Positions 52,248 to 61,240 of a stretch of DNA of 64,000 nt are shown here, one piece after another (position 1 is the stretch's first letter; each line of letters starts with the position of its first letter). The translations under genes were made by a program, and so were the position numbers. The DNA comes from Streptomyces sp. NBC_00289 (GTDB taxonomy: Bacteria; Actinomycetota; Actinomycetes; Streptomycetales; Streptomycetaceae), in contig NZ_CP108046.1 of NCBI RefSeq assembly GCF_041435115.1, forward strand, positions 8,556,001 through 8,620,000. Direction: 5' to 3'. A model generated the notes under the pieces. That model worked only from the letters and a program-made list of their open reading frames with translations, was not told the DNA's origin and searched no databases.

Positions 52248-54112
52248 GCTGTTTCCTCGATCTCTTTCAGTTCGCCGAGTTCGTCGAGTTCGCCAAGCCG
52301 GCCGAGTGCGCCGAGCCCGTCCAGGCTGTCGCCGTCGAGATCGCCGTGCGGGGGTGCGTCGGTGCCTGCCGGGGCAGCCTCTTCGTCGGTCTCTCGCGTC
52401 ACCACCGCCCGGTACCGCGGCTCCTCGCGCACCAGTTCGCGGTGCACGCCGATCGCCGTGACCGCGCCCTCGTGGACGAGGACGACCCGGTCGGCGCGGT
52501 CCAGAAGGAGCGGCGAAGAGGTGAAGACGACGGTCGTGCGTCCCGCCCGCAGTTCCCGCAGCCCCTCGGCGATCCGTGCCTCCGTGTGCGAGTCGACGGC
52601 CGAGGTCGGCTCGTCCAGGACGAGGACCTCCGGGTCGGTGAGCAGCGAGCGGGCCAGGGCGAGCCGCTGGCGCTGGCCGCCGGACAGGGACCGGCCGCGT
52701 TCGGTGATCAGGGCGTCCATCGGGTCCTCGGCTTCGAGCGAGCCCTGGACGAGCGCCGCCAGGACGTCCCCGCACTGCGCGGCGGCCAGTGCCGACCGGG
52801 CCTCGACATCACCCGAAGCGGGCACGTCGAGCAGCTCCCGCAGCGAGCCGGACAGTAGCACCGGGTCCTTGTCCTGGACGAGAACGGCCGCACGCGCGGA
52901 GTCGAGCGGCAGCTCGTCCAGCGGGACGCCGCCCAGCAGCACCGGCGTGCCCCGCTCGGAGGGGTGCCCGCCGAGCCGCTCCGCCAGCCGGCCGGCCGCG
53001 TCGGGATCGCCGCAGACCACGGCGGTGAACCGGCCGGCGGGTGCCAGCAGACCGGTGGCCGGGTCGTACAGGTCCCCGGAGAGCACGTCGGCCGTGCGCG
53101 ACCCCTCGGTGTCGGTGACCCGCTCCAGTGACAGCACGCCCGCGGCCCGCCTGGCCGAGGGGCGCGAGAAGGAGTAGGCCATCGCGATCTCCTCGAAATG
53201 GCGCAGCGGGTAGGTGAGGACCATGACCGAGCTGTAGACGGTGACCAGTTCACCGACGCTGATGCGGCCCTGGCGGGCCAGGTGGACGCCGTACCAGACG
53301 ACCGTGATCAGCAGCAGGCCCGGCAGCAGCACCTGGATCGCGGAGATCAGGGACCACATGCGGGCGCTGCGCACGGCGGCGTGGCGGACCTCCTGCGAGG
53401 CACGGCGGTAGCGGTCGAGGAAGAGTTCCTCACCGCCTATGCCGCGCAGGACGCGCAGGCCGGCGACGGTGTCCGAGGCCAGTTCGGTGGCGCGGCCCGC
53501 CTTCTCCCGCTGGAGGTCGGCCCGTCGGGTCGCGCGGGGCAACAGCGGGAGTACGGCGAGCGCGAGGACGGGCAGGCCCACGGCGACGACCACGCCGAGG
53601 GCCGGCTGGTAGACGACCAGGGCCACGCAGACCAGCACGATGGTCACCGCCGCCGCGGTGAACCGGGAGACGGCCTCGACGAACCAGCCGATCTTCTCGA
53701 CGTCTCCCGTGGAGACGGCGACGACCTCGCCGGCCGCGACCCGCCGGGTCAGTGCCGAGCCCAGCTGCGACGCCTTGCGGGCCAGCAGTTGCTGTACCCG
53801 GGCGGCCGCCGTGATCCAGTTGGTGACCGCGGCGCGGTGCAGGAACGTGTCGCCGATCGCGTTGCCGGCGCAGCACACCGCCAGCGCGGCGCCCGCGACG
53901 GCGAGCCGCGGCCCCGAGTGGTCGATGACGGCCTGGATGGCGAGACCGACGCAGAACGGCAGCGCGGAGACGGACCCGAAGTGCAGCAGCCCCCAGGCCA
54001 GCGACTGGAGTTGTCCGCCCAGCTGATTGCGGCCGAGCCACCACAGGAATCGGGCGCCCGAGCGTGCGTCGGGCACACCCGGGTCGGGATACGGAAGGTC
54101 TTGGATCTGCAT
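52244..54112 (-). CDS. ABC exporter subunit B, degenerate Walker A and canonical signature
   Basis: 622 residues with membrane helices and an ATPase. The Walker A region is VVCGDPDAAGRLA, lacking the GK[ST] of a real P-loop, while the signature SLSGGQRQRLALA and Walker B VLVLDEPTSAVD are normal. The tail is acidic with Leu/Gly/Glu repeats (LGALGRLGELDELGELKE). It pairs with subunit A. Its own P-loop is degenerate and its signature is intact, the reverse of A. The ATG at 54112 was chosen for the family-typical start. Confidence 0.9.
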   Translation of the reverse strand: MQIQDLPYPDPGVPDARSGARFLWWLGRNQLGGQLQSLAWGLLHFGSVSALPFCVGLAIQAVIDHSGPRLAVAGAALAVCCAGNAIGDTFLHRAAVTNWITAAARVQQLLARKASQLGSALTRRVAAGEVVAVSTGDVEKIGWFVEAVSRFTAAAVTIVLVCVALVVYQPALGVVVAVGLPVLALAVLPLLPRATRRADLQREKAGRATELASDTVAGLRVLRGIGGEELFLDRYRRASQEVRHAAVRSARMWSLISAIQVLLPGLLLITVVWYGVHLARQGRISVGELVTVYSSVMVLTYPLRHFEEIAMAYSFSRPSARRAAGVLSLERVTDTEGSRTADVLSGDLYDPATGLLAPAGRFTAVVCGDPDAAGRLAERLGGHPSERGTPVLLGGVPLDELPLDSARAAVLVQDKDPVLLSGSLRELLDVPASGDVEARSALAAAQCGDVLAALVQGSLEAEDPMDALITERGRSLSGGQRQRLALARSLLTDPEVLVLDEPTSAVDSHTEARIAEGLRELRAGRTTVVFTSSPLLLDRADRVVLVHEGAVTAIGVHRELVREEPRYRAVVTRETDEEAAPAGTDAPPHGDLDGDSLDGLGALGRLGELDELGELKEIEETA

Positions 54113-54338
54113 GACGTCCCAGTGGCTCGTGTCAGGGGGGAGGGGAAGCGCGGAGCGCGGCAACAAACCGTGACAGGTTCGCGTCGCGGCGTGGTCGAAG
54201 GCAAACGGTTTTTCGCGGCACGGCACACAATCGGAAGCCCCCGGGAAGCCCGCCGGAAGCCGAGCCGCGGCCACCCCGCCCGGGTCGGATGTCCGGAACC
54301 CGGTCCGACCGGATGTGACGCGGTGCGACCATTCCGTC

Positions 54339-55196
54339 ATGCACAGTGATGACGTAGGGCGCACGCCGGTCGCGCGCGCGGCTCGCGGCTCCCGTCCGAC
54401 GGCCCTCGCCGTCCTCGCGGCCCTCGCGGCCCTGACGCTCGTGTCCGCGTGCGGCGGCGCGGGGCACGAGGGAGGCCGGGGCGCTGGAGCCGCGGGCAGG
54501 TCGGCTCCCACCCGCGCGGCCGGAACCGACGCGACCCGGGCCCCCGGCGCGGGGGACGAACCGCGGCGGCGGAGCCCTGGCGTCGGGAACGAACCGGCAC
54601 GGCGGATCCCCGGCGTCGGGGACGGGTTGCGACGGCGGATCCCCGCCGAGTCCCGTCAGGTCGTGGCGGTCTACGGCGAGGGCGCCGACTCCGCGAACGC
54701 CACGGTCGTGCTGTACACGAAGCGCGGCTCCGGCTGGTACCGCACGCGCGGTTGGGCCGCGCACAACGGGAAGAAGGGCTGGACCACCGACCACCACGAG
54801 GGCGACGGGCGCAGTCCCGTCGGCGTGTTCACCCTCAGCGACGCGGGCGGCGTCCTCGCGAACCCCGGGTCCAGGCTCCCGTACACGCGGTCCGCGGCCC
54901 TCGCCGCTCCGCGCTTCTGGGCCAGGTCGCACTGGCACGACTTCGACTACGTGATCGCCATCGACTACAACCGTGTCAAGGGCACCCCGCCGAACGACCC
55001 GACGCGCCCTGAGGGCCGGGCCAGGGGTGGCGGGATCTGGCTGCACATGGACCACGGCAGCGGTACGTCGGCATGCGTCAGTTTGTCCGAAACCGCGATG
55101 GAGTTCCTGCTGCGTACGCTCGATCCGGACCATCACCCCGTGGTGGTGATGGGGGACCGGGTCGGCCTCGAAGTCCAGGGCCGGCACGGGCGTTGA
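54339..55196 (+). CDS. Lipoprotein of the L,D-transpeptidase-like (YkuD-type) family
   Basis: 285 residues with a lipoprotein signal (ALAALTLVSAC). A variable Arg/Gly/Pro-rich linker follows, made of about 12-residue repeats (GVGNEPARRIP and variants). The C-terminal domain has a catalytic-looking motif HMDHGSGTSACVSLS with His, Ser and Cys, as in YkuD-type cell-wall transpeptidases. It is probably anchored outside the membrane and acts on peptidoglycan. Confidence 0.75.
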   Translation: MHSDDVGRTPVARAARGSRPTALAVLAALAALTLVSACGGAGHEGGRGAGAAGRSAPTRAAGTDATRAPGAGDEPRRRSPGVGNEPARRIPGVGDGLRRRIPAESRQVVAVYGEGADSANATVVLYTKRGSGWYRTRGWAAHNGKKGWTTDHHEGDGRSPVGVFTLSDAGGVLANPGSRLPYTRSAALAAPRFWARSHWHDFDYVIAIDYNRVKGTPPNDPTRPEGRARGGGIWLHMDHGSGTSACVSLSETAMEFLLRTLDPDHHPVVVMGDRVGLEVQGRHGR

Positions 55197-55259
55197 GGTG
55201 GGCCTCCGGGGAAGGGGCCGCATTGCGGGCGGCGGCAGTCTCCCCGTAGAACACCAGCC

Positions 55260-56888
55260 ATGACTAGACGGATCATCATGTCCATGCTCGCCGGAGCGAC
55301 CCTCCTGGCGAGCACCCTGCTCGGGACGGTTCCGGCGCGGGCCGCCGAAAGCGCCGCCCCGTCCCCGGAAGTCCCCGCCGAGTTCGGGTCCGACTGGCAC
55401 GACCCGATCACCGCCGCGCCCCCGGTCACCGAGCCGGCCGGCAGGTCCTGCCGCGTCACCCTCGCCGAGGCACAGTTCCGGGACTTCACCCCGTACCGGG
55501 GGACATACGCACCGCCCGAGGGTTGCGGTGACCGCTGGAGCAAGGTCGTGCTGCGACTGGACGGCAAGGTCAAGGGGCGTCAGTTCGACCGGCTGGGCTA
55601 TGTGCACGTCGGCGGGGTCGAGGTCTTCCGTACCTCGACGCCGGAGCCCTCGCCCGACGGCATCGAGTGGTCCGTCGAGAAGGACGTCACCCGCTACAGC
55701 GACACGTTCCGCAGCGGCCAGGACGTGGAGATGCTGATCGGGAACGTGGTCGACGACACGTACACGGGCGTCATCGACGTCAGGGTCACGCTGACGTTCT
55801 ACGCGGGCCGGCCCGCCGCGGCGCGGACCCCTGACCGCGTCCTCACGCTCACGGACGGGGCCGGCGGCACGACCCTCACCACCCCGCGCAACAGCGAGCG
55901 CATCGTCGCCGAGGTGTACGCCACCGGTTCGGGCGGCGGCTGCGAGGAGTACTGGTACCTGGCGGTGCCGGACTCCGCCCCGTACTCCTGCCAGGCCGAC
56001 GGCGGCCCCTACCGCGAGGTGCAGATCAAGGTCGACGGACAACTCGCCGGTATTGCCGCGCCGTTCCCGACGGTGTGGACCGGCGGCTGGTCCAACCCGT
56101 TCCTCTGGTACGTCGTCCCGGGCCCGCGCGCGTTCGACGTCAAGCCGATCGCATACGACCTGACGCCCTTCGCCGGAATCCTCAACGACGGCCGTCCGCA
56201 CAGCGTGGACGTCTCCGTCGTCGGCGTTCCCGAGGGGCAGAGCGGCTGGAGCACCCCCGTGAACGTGCTCGTCTGGCAGGACGCGAAGCGCGCCCACGTC
56301 ACCGGCGGCCTCACCTCGCACCAGGTCGGCGGACTCACCAACTCCTCGGTGTACACACCGGGTCCGCAGCAGCGCGTGGACACCGAGGGCGGCCACCGGT
56401 TCACCATCGGCGGATACGTCGACACCTCGCACGGCCGGGTCGCGACCACCGTCGGGCGTACGCTCACCAACACGTCCGTGCACCGCTGGACCGACGGCGA
56501 GAACACCGACAGCCTGAACGCCGCCTGGACGGACGACGAGTGGGTGCGCGTCGACGGGCGCGGACCGGCCCGCACGACCCGCACGCACCGGACGTACACC
56601 ATGGACGGCACGACCACGATCGGTACGGACGACCGGCTGCGCACGGTACTGACCCTCGGCGACCGTGCCGCCGTCACCGAGGCGCGTGGCAGTCGGCGCA
56701 CCGCCTGGTCGCGGTTCGACGACACCTACGACGGCGACGCCACGTTCACCGTCAACGTGCCGCGCGACCAGCGTCACGCGGTAGGCACGACGAGTGAGCG
56801 GTATCGGTCGTACGGCACAAGGGGCTGCTACGACCGGTTCCTGACGACCGTTCAGGGAGTGCTCACCGAGGATCGCGGCGGCTGCTGA
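55260..56888 (+). CDS. Secreted PNGase A-like (peptide-N4-asparagine amidase A) protein
   Basis: 542 residues. A signal peptide (MSMLAGATLLASTLLGTVPARA) is followed by a two-domain beta-rich protein. FTPYRGTYAPPEGCGDRWSK, GGVEVFRTSTPEPSPDGIEW and TGGWSNPFLWYVVPGP resemble plant/fungal peptide-N4-(N-acetylglucosaminyl)asparagine amidase A. It would remove N-glycans from proteins outside the cell. No clear ribosome binding site is seen. Actual activity is inferred from likeness only. Confidence 0.7.
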   Translation: MTRRIIMSMLAGATLLASTLLGTVPARAAESAAPSPEVPAEFGSDWHDPITAAPPVTEPAGRSCRVTLAEAQFRDFTPYRGTYAPPEGCGDRWSKVVLRLDGKVKGRQFDRLGYVHVGGVEVFRTSTPEPSPDGIEWSVEKDVTRYSDTFRSGQDVEMLIGNVVDDTYTGVIDVRVTLTFYAGRPAAARTPDRVLTLTDGAGGTTLTTPRNSERIVAEVYATGSGGGCEEYWYLAVPDSAPYSCQADGGPYREVQIKVDGQLAGIAAPFPTVWTGGWSNPFLWYVVPGPRAFDVKPIAYDLTPFAGILNDGRPHSVDVSVVGVPEGQSGWSTPVNVLVWQDAKRAHVTGGLTSHQVGGLTNSSVYTPGPQQRVDTEGGHRFTIGGYVDTSHGRVATTVGRTLTNTSVHRWTDGENTDSLNAAWTDDEWVRVDGRGPARTTRTHRTYTMDGTTTIGTDDRLRTVLTLGDRAAVTEARGSRRTAWSRFDDTYDGDATFTVNVPRDQRHAVGTTSERYRSYGTRGCYDRFLTTVQGVLTEDRGGC

Positions 56889-56985
56889 GGCGAGTTGTGT
56901 GCGACGCGTCACTCACGGCGTGATTTACACGGTCGCAACGCGAGGGTTTCGTGCGTGATCAACGGCGCCTTCACGATAGACGGCA

Positions 56986-57001
56986 CGGAAACCGCTTTCC
57001 G
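56986..57001. promoter_or_regulatory. Small palindrome upstream of the dicarboxylate symporter
   Basis: CGGAAA-CCGC-TTTCCG is a perfect 6-bp dyad 58 bases before the GTG. It may be a regulator site. Confidence 0.35.
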
Positions 57002-57058
57002 TATCGCAGAAGTCCGGCTCGGGCTTCCGCGTGTACCGTCCCCCCACAAGGAGTGCCC

Positions 57059-58582
57059 GTGCCGCCGTCCGTCCCGTCCCTGCCGCGACGCGTCGCACGC
57101 ATACTGCGTACCTCACTCTTCGCGCAGGTCGCCTGCGCGCTCGTGCTCGGAATCGTCGTCGGAAAGCTGTGGCCCGGCGTGGCCACCGATCTGCAGCCGC
57201 TCGGCGACGGTTTCACCCGGCTCATCAAGACGGTCATCTCCCCGCTCGTGTTCTGCGTGGTCGTCGTCGGCATCGCCAAGGCCGGTGACCTGAAGGCGTT
57301 CGGCAGGATCGGGCTCAAGGCCCTGATCTGGTTCGAGGTGGCCTCCACGGCCGCCCTGGTCATCGGTCTGGTCGCCGCCAACGTCGTCCAGCCCGGCTCC
57401 GGGATGCACGTCGACCCGTCCACGCTCGACACCTCGGCGGTCGACGCGAAAACGGGCGGCGGCTCGCTGCCCTCGACCACCGAGTTCGTCGTGAACGCGC
57501 TGCCCACCAGTTTCATCGGCGCCTTCGCCGAGAACGCGCTGCTCCAGGTGCTGATCCTGGCCTGTCTGGTGGGCGCCGCGCTGCTGCACCTCGGACACAC
57601 CAAGGTGCCCAAGGTCCTGCCCGCCGTCGAGCAGGCACAGGAGATCATCTTCGCCGTCGTCGGCTTCGTCATGCGGCTGGCCCCGCTGGCCGTGTTCGGC
57701 GCGATGGCGGTCCTGGTCGGCCAGTACGGGCTCGGCGTGATGAAGACCTACGCCAAGCTGATCATCCTGTGCTACGTGGCCGCGGCGCTCTTCGTCGTGC
57801 TGCTGTCCGTCGCGCTCAGGATGGTCACCGGGCTCAGCCTCTGGAAGTTCCTGCGCTACATCCGTGAGGAGATGCTCCTCGCGCTCGGCACCGCGTCCAC
57901 CGAGTCCGTCATGCCGCGTGTGATGCAGAAGCTGCGCCGGGCCGGCGCCCGCGACGACGCCGTGGGCCTGGTGCTGCCCACGGGGTACTCCTTCAACCTC
58001 GACGGCGCCTCGCTCTACCTGTCCATCGGCACGCTGTTCATCGCCCAGGCCGTGGGTGTGGACCTCGGCGTGGGCCAGCAGATCACCGTGGTCCTCGTGC
58101 TCATGCTGACCAGCAAGGGCATGGCGGGCATCCCCGGCTCCGCCTTCCTCGCCCTGTCCGCGACCGCCTCCTCGCTCGGGGCCATTCCCGCCGGTGCCGT
58201 CGCCCTGCTGCTCGGCGTAGACCGCATAATGGACTCGATGCGCGTCGTCACCAACCTGCTCGGCAACTGCGTCGCGGTCTTCGCCGTCTCCCGCTGGGAG
58301 GGCGCGCTGGACGTGGAGCGGGCGAAGAGGGTGCTGGACGGCGAGATCGTTCCGGCGCCGGAAGGCGAGGAGCCGGAGACGGCGAAGCCGGGGCCGGTCG
58401 CGCCTCACGCGCTGGTGTCACAGCCGGTCGCGCCTCAGCCGCTGGTGTCACAGCCGGTGGCACCTCAGTCGGTTGGGCCGGGGCCGGCGGTGCCGCAGTC
58501 CGTCGAGCCGGCCCCCGACGCCGGGGAACTCCCCGCTGTCACCGCCCGGTTGACCAAGGAGCCGGCTCCCGAGGCCGGTTGA
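57059..58582 (+). CDS. Cation:dicarboxylate symporter
   Basis: 507 residues. DctA/GltP-type features: about eight membrane helices, PLGDGFTRLIKTVISPLVFC, LPTGYSFNLDGASLYLS and TSKGMAGIPGSAFLALSAT, with the end MDSMRVVTNLLGNCVAVFAV. GTG 57059 has an AAGGAG ribosome binding site. The C-terminal tail carries Pro/Gln/Val repeats (VAPQPLVSQPVAPQ) that are not conserved. It takes up C4-dicarboxylates or amino acids. Confidence 0.9.
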   Translation: MPPSVPSLPRRVARILRTSLFAQVACALVLGIVVGKLWPGVATDLQPLGDGFTRLIKTVISPLVFCVVVVGIAKAGDLKAFGRIGLKALIWFEVASTAALVIGLVAANVVQPGSGMHVDPSTLDTSAVDAKTGGGSLPSTTEFVVNALPTSFIGAFAENALLQVLILACLVGAALLHLGHTKVPKVLPAVEQAQEIIFAVVGFVMRLAPLAVFGAMAVLVGQYGLGVMKTYAKLIILCYVAAALFVVLLSVALRMVTGLSLWKFLRYIREEMLLALGTASTESVMPRVMQKLRRAGARDDAVGLVLPTGYSFNLDGASLYLSIGTLFIAQAVGVDLGVGQQITVVLVLMLTSKGMAGIPGSAFLALSATASSLGAIPAGAVALLLGVDRIMDSMRVVTNLLGNCVAVFAVSRWEGALDVERAKRVLDGEIVPAPEGEEPETAKPGPVAPHALVSQPVAPQPLVSQPVAPQSVGPGPAVPQSVEPAPDAGELPAVTARLTKEPAPEAG

Positions 58583-58755
58583 CAGTCAGTCAGTCAGTGC
58601 TGGCTCGCGTCGCGGCCGCCGCTCCACCCCCCACGGAGCGGCGGCCGCGGCACGCGCCCATACGCCTTCGGGTCCTGGCGACCCGAGTTCGCCCGCATCC
58701 GCCCACCCGCGCGTGCGCGCACCCTGGATCCACTCGCGGGCGCGCACACTCGCGG

Positions 58756-58828
58756 CCGCGCGCCTGGATCCGCTGGTGGCCGCGCGCCTGGATCCGCTCA
58801 CGGCCGCGCGCCCCGGATCCGCTCACGG
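58756..58828. repeat. 24-bp tandem repeat, three units plus a partial
   Basis: Units with CCGCGCGCCTGGATCCGCT followed by a variable end at 58756, 58780 and 58804, then a partial copy. They lie in the 263-base spacer between the symporter and MarR genes. No gene is seen in this spacer. Confidence 0.8.
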
Positions 58829-58845
58829 CCGCGCGCTCCGGCCGC

Positions 58846-59301
58846 TCAGCACCGCCGCCCCCGTTCGGGCGCCCCGTCCACCAGTGTGTCCAGCAGGCCG
58901 CCCAGTACGTCACGCTGTTCGTCCGTCAAGGGCGCGAGGATCTCCTCCGCGGCGGCCCGGCGTGCGCCGCGCAGCTCCAGCAGGGCCTTGTGTCCGTCGT
59001 CGGTGAGCTCGATGCGGATCACCCGGCGGTTGGTCGGATCGGGGACCCGGCGCGCCTTGCCGCTCGCCTCCAGCCCGTCGACGAGTGTCGTCACTGCCCG
59101 CGGCACCACTTCCAGGCGCTCGGCGAGGTCGGCCATCCGGGGCGGCGCGTCGCAGTGCGCCAGGGTGCGCAGCAACCGGGCCTGGGCCGGTGTGACGCCC
59201 AGTCCGCGCTGCTCCAGATGGTGTTTCTGGATGCGGTGCACCCGACGGGTGAGCCGCAGCAGTTGCTCGGCGAGCAGGCCGTCGGAATCGGGGGAGGTCA
59301 T
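58846..59301 (-). CDS. MarR-family transcriptional regulator
   Basis: 151 residues. The winged-helix part reads RLLRTLAHCDAPPRMADLAE, then VVPRAVTTLVDGLEASGKA and VPDPTNRRVIRIELTDDGHK, typical of MarR. It is divergent from an ABC exporter gene and a 9-bp inverted repeat lies between them. It probably represses the exporter and itself until a ligand appears. Confidence 0.9.
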   Translation of the reverse strand: MTSPDSDGLLAEQLLRLTRRVHRIQKHHLEQRGLGVTPAQARLLRTLAHCDAPPRMADLAERLEVVPRAVTTLVDGLEASGKARRVPDPTNRRVIRIELTDDGHKALLELRGARRAAAEEILAPLTDEQRDVLGGLLDTLVDGAPERGRRC

Positions 59302-59323
59302 ACGGGAACAATATCAGGACCAG

Positions 59324-59352
59324 GCTCATTGTGAGTATAGGTAACAATGAGC
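59324..59352. promoter_or_regulatory. Putative MarR operator
   Basis: GCTCATTGT (59324-59332) and ACAATGAGC (59344-59352) form a perfect 9-bp dyad with an 11-base centre between the divergent starts. The right arm overlaps an ATG at 59347, so the exporter more likely starts at 59395. Confidence 0.75.
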
Positions 59353-59394
59353 TATGCTCCGTCAATCCTCACCCTCTCACCACCCGTAGGAGCC

Positions 59395-61197
59395 ATGCCC
59401 CGCGACGACATCAACTGGACCCCGTCTCCCGGCACCTCGACCGATCAGCCTCGGCAGGTGCGCCGCATCCTGAAGCTCTTCAAACCCTACCGCGCCCGGC
59501 TCACCGTCGTCGGCCTGCTGGTCGGCGCATCGTCCCTGGTCACCGTGGCGACCCCGTTCCTCCTGAAGGAGACGCTGGACGTCGCCATCCCGCAGGGCCG
59601 CACCGGTCTGCTCAGCCTGCTCGCCCTCGGCATGATCGTCAGCGCCGTCCTCACCAGCATCTTCGGCGTCCTGCAGACCCTCATCTCCACGACGGTCGGC
59701 CAGCGCGTCATGCACGACCTGCGCACCGCCGTCTACGGGCGCCTGCAGCGCATGTCACTCGCCTTCTTCACCCGCACCCGCACGGGCGAGGTCCAGTCCC
59801 GCATCGCCAACGACATCGGCGGCATGCAGGCCACCGTCACCTCGACCGCCACCTCCCTGGTCTCCAACCTCACCAGCGTCGTGGCCACGATCATCGCGAT
59901 GATCGCCCTGGACTGGCGTCTGACCGTCGTCTCGCTGCTCCTGCTGCCGGCCTTCGTGTGGATCAGCCGCCGGGTCGGCAACGAGCGCAAGAAGATCACC
60001 ACCCAACGCCAGAAGCAGATGGCGGCGATGGCGGCGACGGTCACCGAGTCGCTCTCCGTCAGCGGCATCCTGCTCGGCCGCACGATGGGCCGCTCCGACT
60101 CGCTCACGCAGTCCTTCTCTGAGGAGTCGGAGGGGCTGGTCGACCTCGAGGTGCGGGCGAACATGGCCGGCCGCTGGCGCATGGCCGTGATCACCATCGT
60201 GATGGCCGCGATGCCGGCTGTCATCTACTGGACCGCGGGCCTGGCACTCCAGGCGGGCGGCCCGGACGTCTCGATCGGCACCATCGTCGCCTTCGTCTCG
60301 CTCCAGCAGGGGCTGTTCCGTCCGGCCGTGAGTCTGCTGTCGACCGGCGTCCAGATCCAGACCTCGCTCGCGCTCTTCCAGCGCATCTTCGAGTACCTGG
60401 ACCTGCCCATCGACATCACCGAGCGGGACCGGCCCGTCCACCTCGACCAGGTCAAGGGCGAGGTCCGCTTCGAGCACGTCGAGTTCCGCTACGACGACAG
60501 GAGCGGCCCGATCCTCGACGGCGTCGACATCAGCGTGTCCGCGGGCTCCAGCCTCGCGGTCGTCGGCCCGACCGGCGCCGGCAAGTCGACGCTCGGCTAT
60601 CTGGTGCCACGGCTGTACGACGTGACGGGGGGCCGCGTCACCCTCGACGGGGTCGACGTGCGCGACCTCGACTTCGACACGCTCGCCCGCGCGGTCGGCG
60701 TCGTCTCCCAGGAGACGTACCTCTTCCACGCCTCCATCGCCGAGAACCTGCGCTTCGCCAAGCCGGACGCCACCGACGAGGAGCTGCGGGCGGCGGCGAA
60801 GGCGGCCCAGATCCACGACCACATCGACTCCCTGCCGGACGGCTACGACACGGTCGTCGGCGAGCGCGGCCACCGGTTCTCCGGCGGTGAGAAGCAGCGC
60901 CTGGCCATCGCCCGCACGATCCTGCGCGACCCGCCGGTCCTGATCCTGGACGAGGCGACCAGCGCCCTGGACACCCGCACCGAAGTCGCCGTCCAGGAGG
61001 CCATCGACGCGCTGTCCGCCAACCGGACCACGCTCACCATCGCGCACCGCCTGTCCACCATCCGCAACGCGGATCAGATCGTGGTCCTGGATTCCGGACA
61101 GGTGGCCGAACGGGGCACGCACCAGGAGCTGCTGGACCGGGACGGGCGGTACGCGGCGCTGGTCCGCAGGGACGCCCGGCTGGAGCCGACAAGCTGA
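59395..61197 (+). CDS. ABC exporter (membrane + ATPase half transporter)
   Basis: 600 residues. Membrane helices at the N-terminal half, then Walker A VVGPTGAGKSTLGYL, signature RFSGGEKQRLAIA, Walker B VLILDEATSALD and H-loop TIAHRLSTI, all intact, so it probably works as a homodimer. The ATG at 59395 has AGGAG just upstream; an earlier ATG at 59347 lies in the operator. It is divergent from and probably controlled by the MarR gene. It may export drugs or lipids. Confidence 0.9.
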   Translation: MPRDDINWTPSPGTSTDQPRQVRRILKLFKPYRARLTVVGLLVGASSLVTVATPFLLKETLDVAIPQGRTGLLSLLALGMIVSAVLTSIFGVLQTLISTTVGQRVMHDLRTAVYGRLQRMSLAFFTRTRTGEVQSRIANDIGGMQATVTSTATSLVSNLTSVVATIIAMIALDWRLTVVSLLLLPAFVWISRRVGNERKKITTQRQKQMAAMAATVTESLSVSGILLGRTMGRSDSLTQSFSEESEGLVDLEVRANMAGRWRMAVITIVMAAMPAVIYWTAGLALQAGGPDVSIGTIVAFVSLQQGLFRPAVSLLSTGVQIQTSLALFQRIFEYLDLPIDITERDRPVHLDQVKGEVRFEHVEFRYDDRSGPILDGVDISVSAGSSLAVVGPTGAGKSTLGYLVPRLYDVTGGRVTLDGVDVRDLDFDTLARAVGVVSQETYLFHASIAENLRFAKPDATDEELRAAAKAAQIHDHIDSLPDGYDTVVGERGHRFSGGEKQRLAIARTILRDPPVLILDEATSALDTRTEVAVQEAIDALSANRTTLTIAHRLSTIRNADQIVVLDSGQVAERGTHQELLDRDGRYAALVRRDARLEPTS

Positions 61198-61240
61198 CGA
61201 TATGCCGGGTTTGCGGCCATTTGCGGGTTACCGTGCCCGC

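Noticed and set aside
49437..53177. A 1246-codon open frame on the + strand
   Set aside because: It lies antisense to the DUF5709 and ABC transporter genes, whose motifs are clear. It has Arg/Pro-rich shadow composition.
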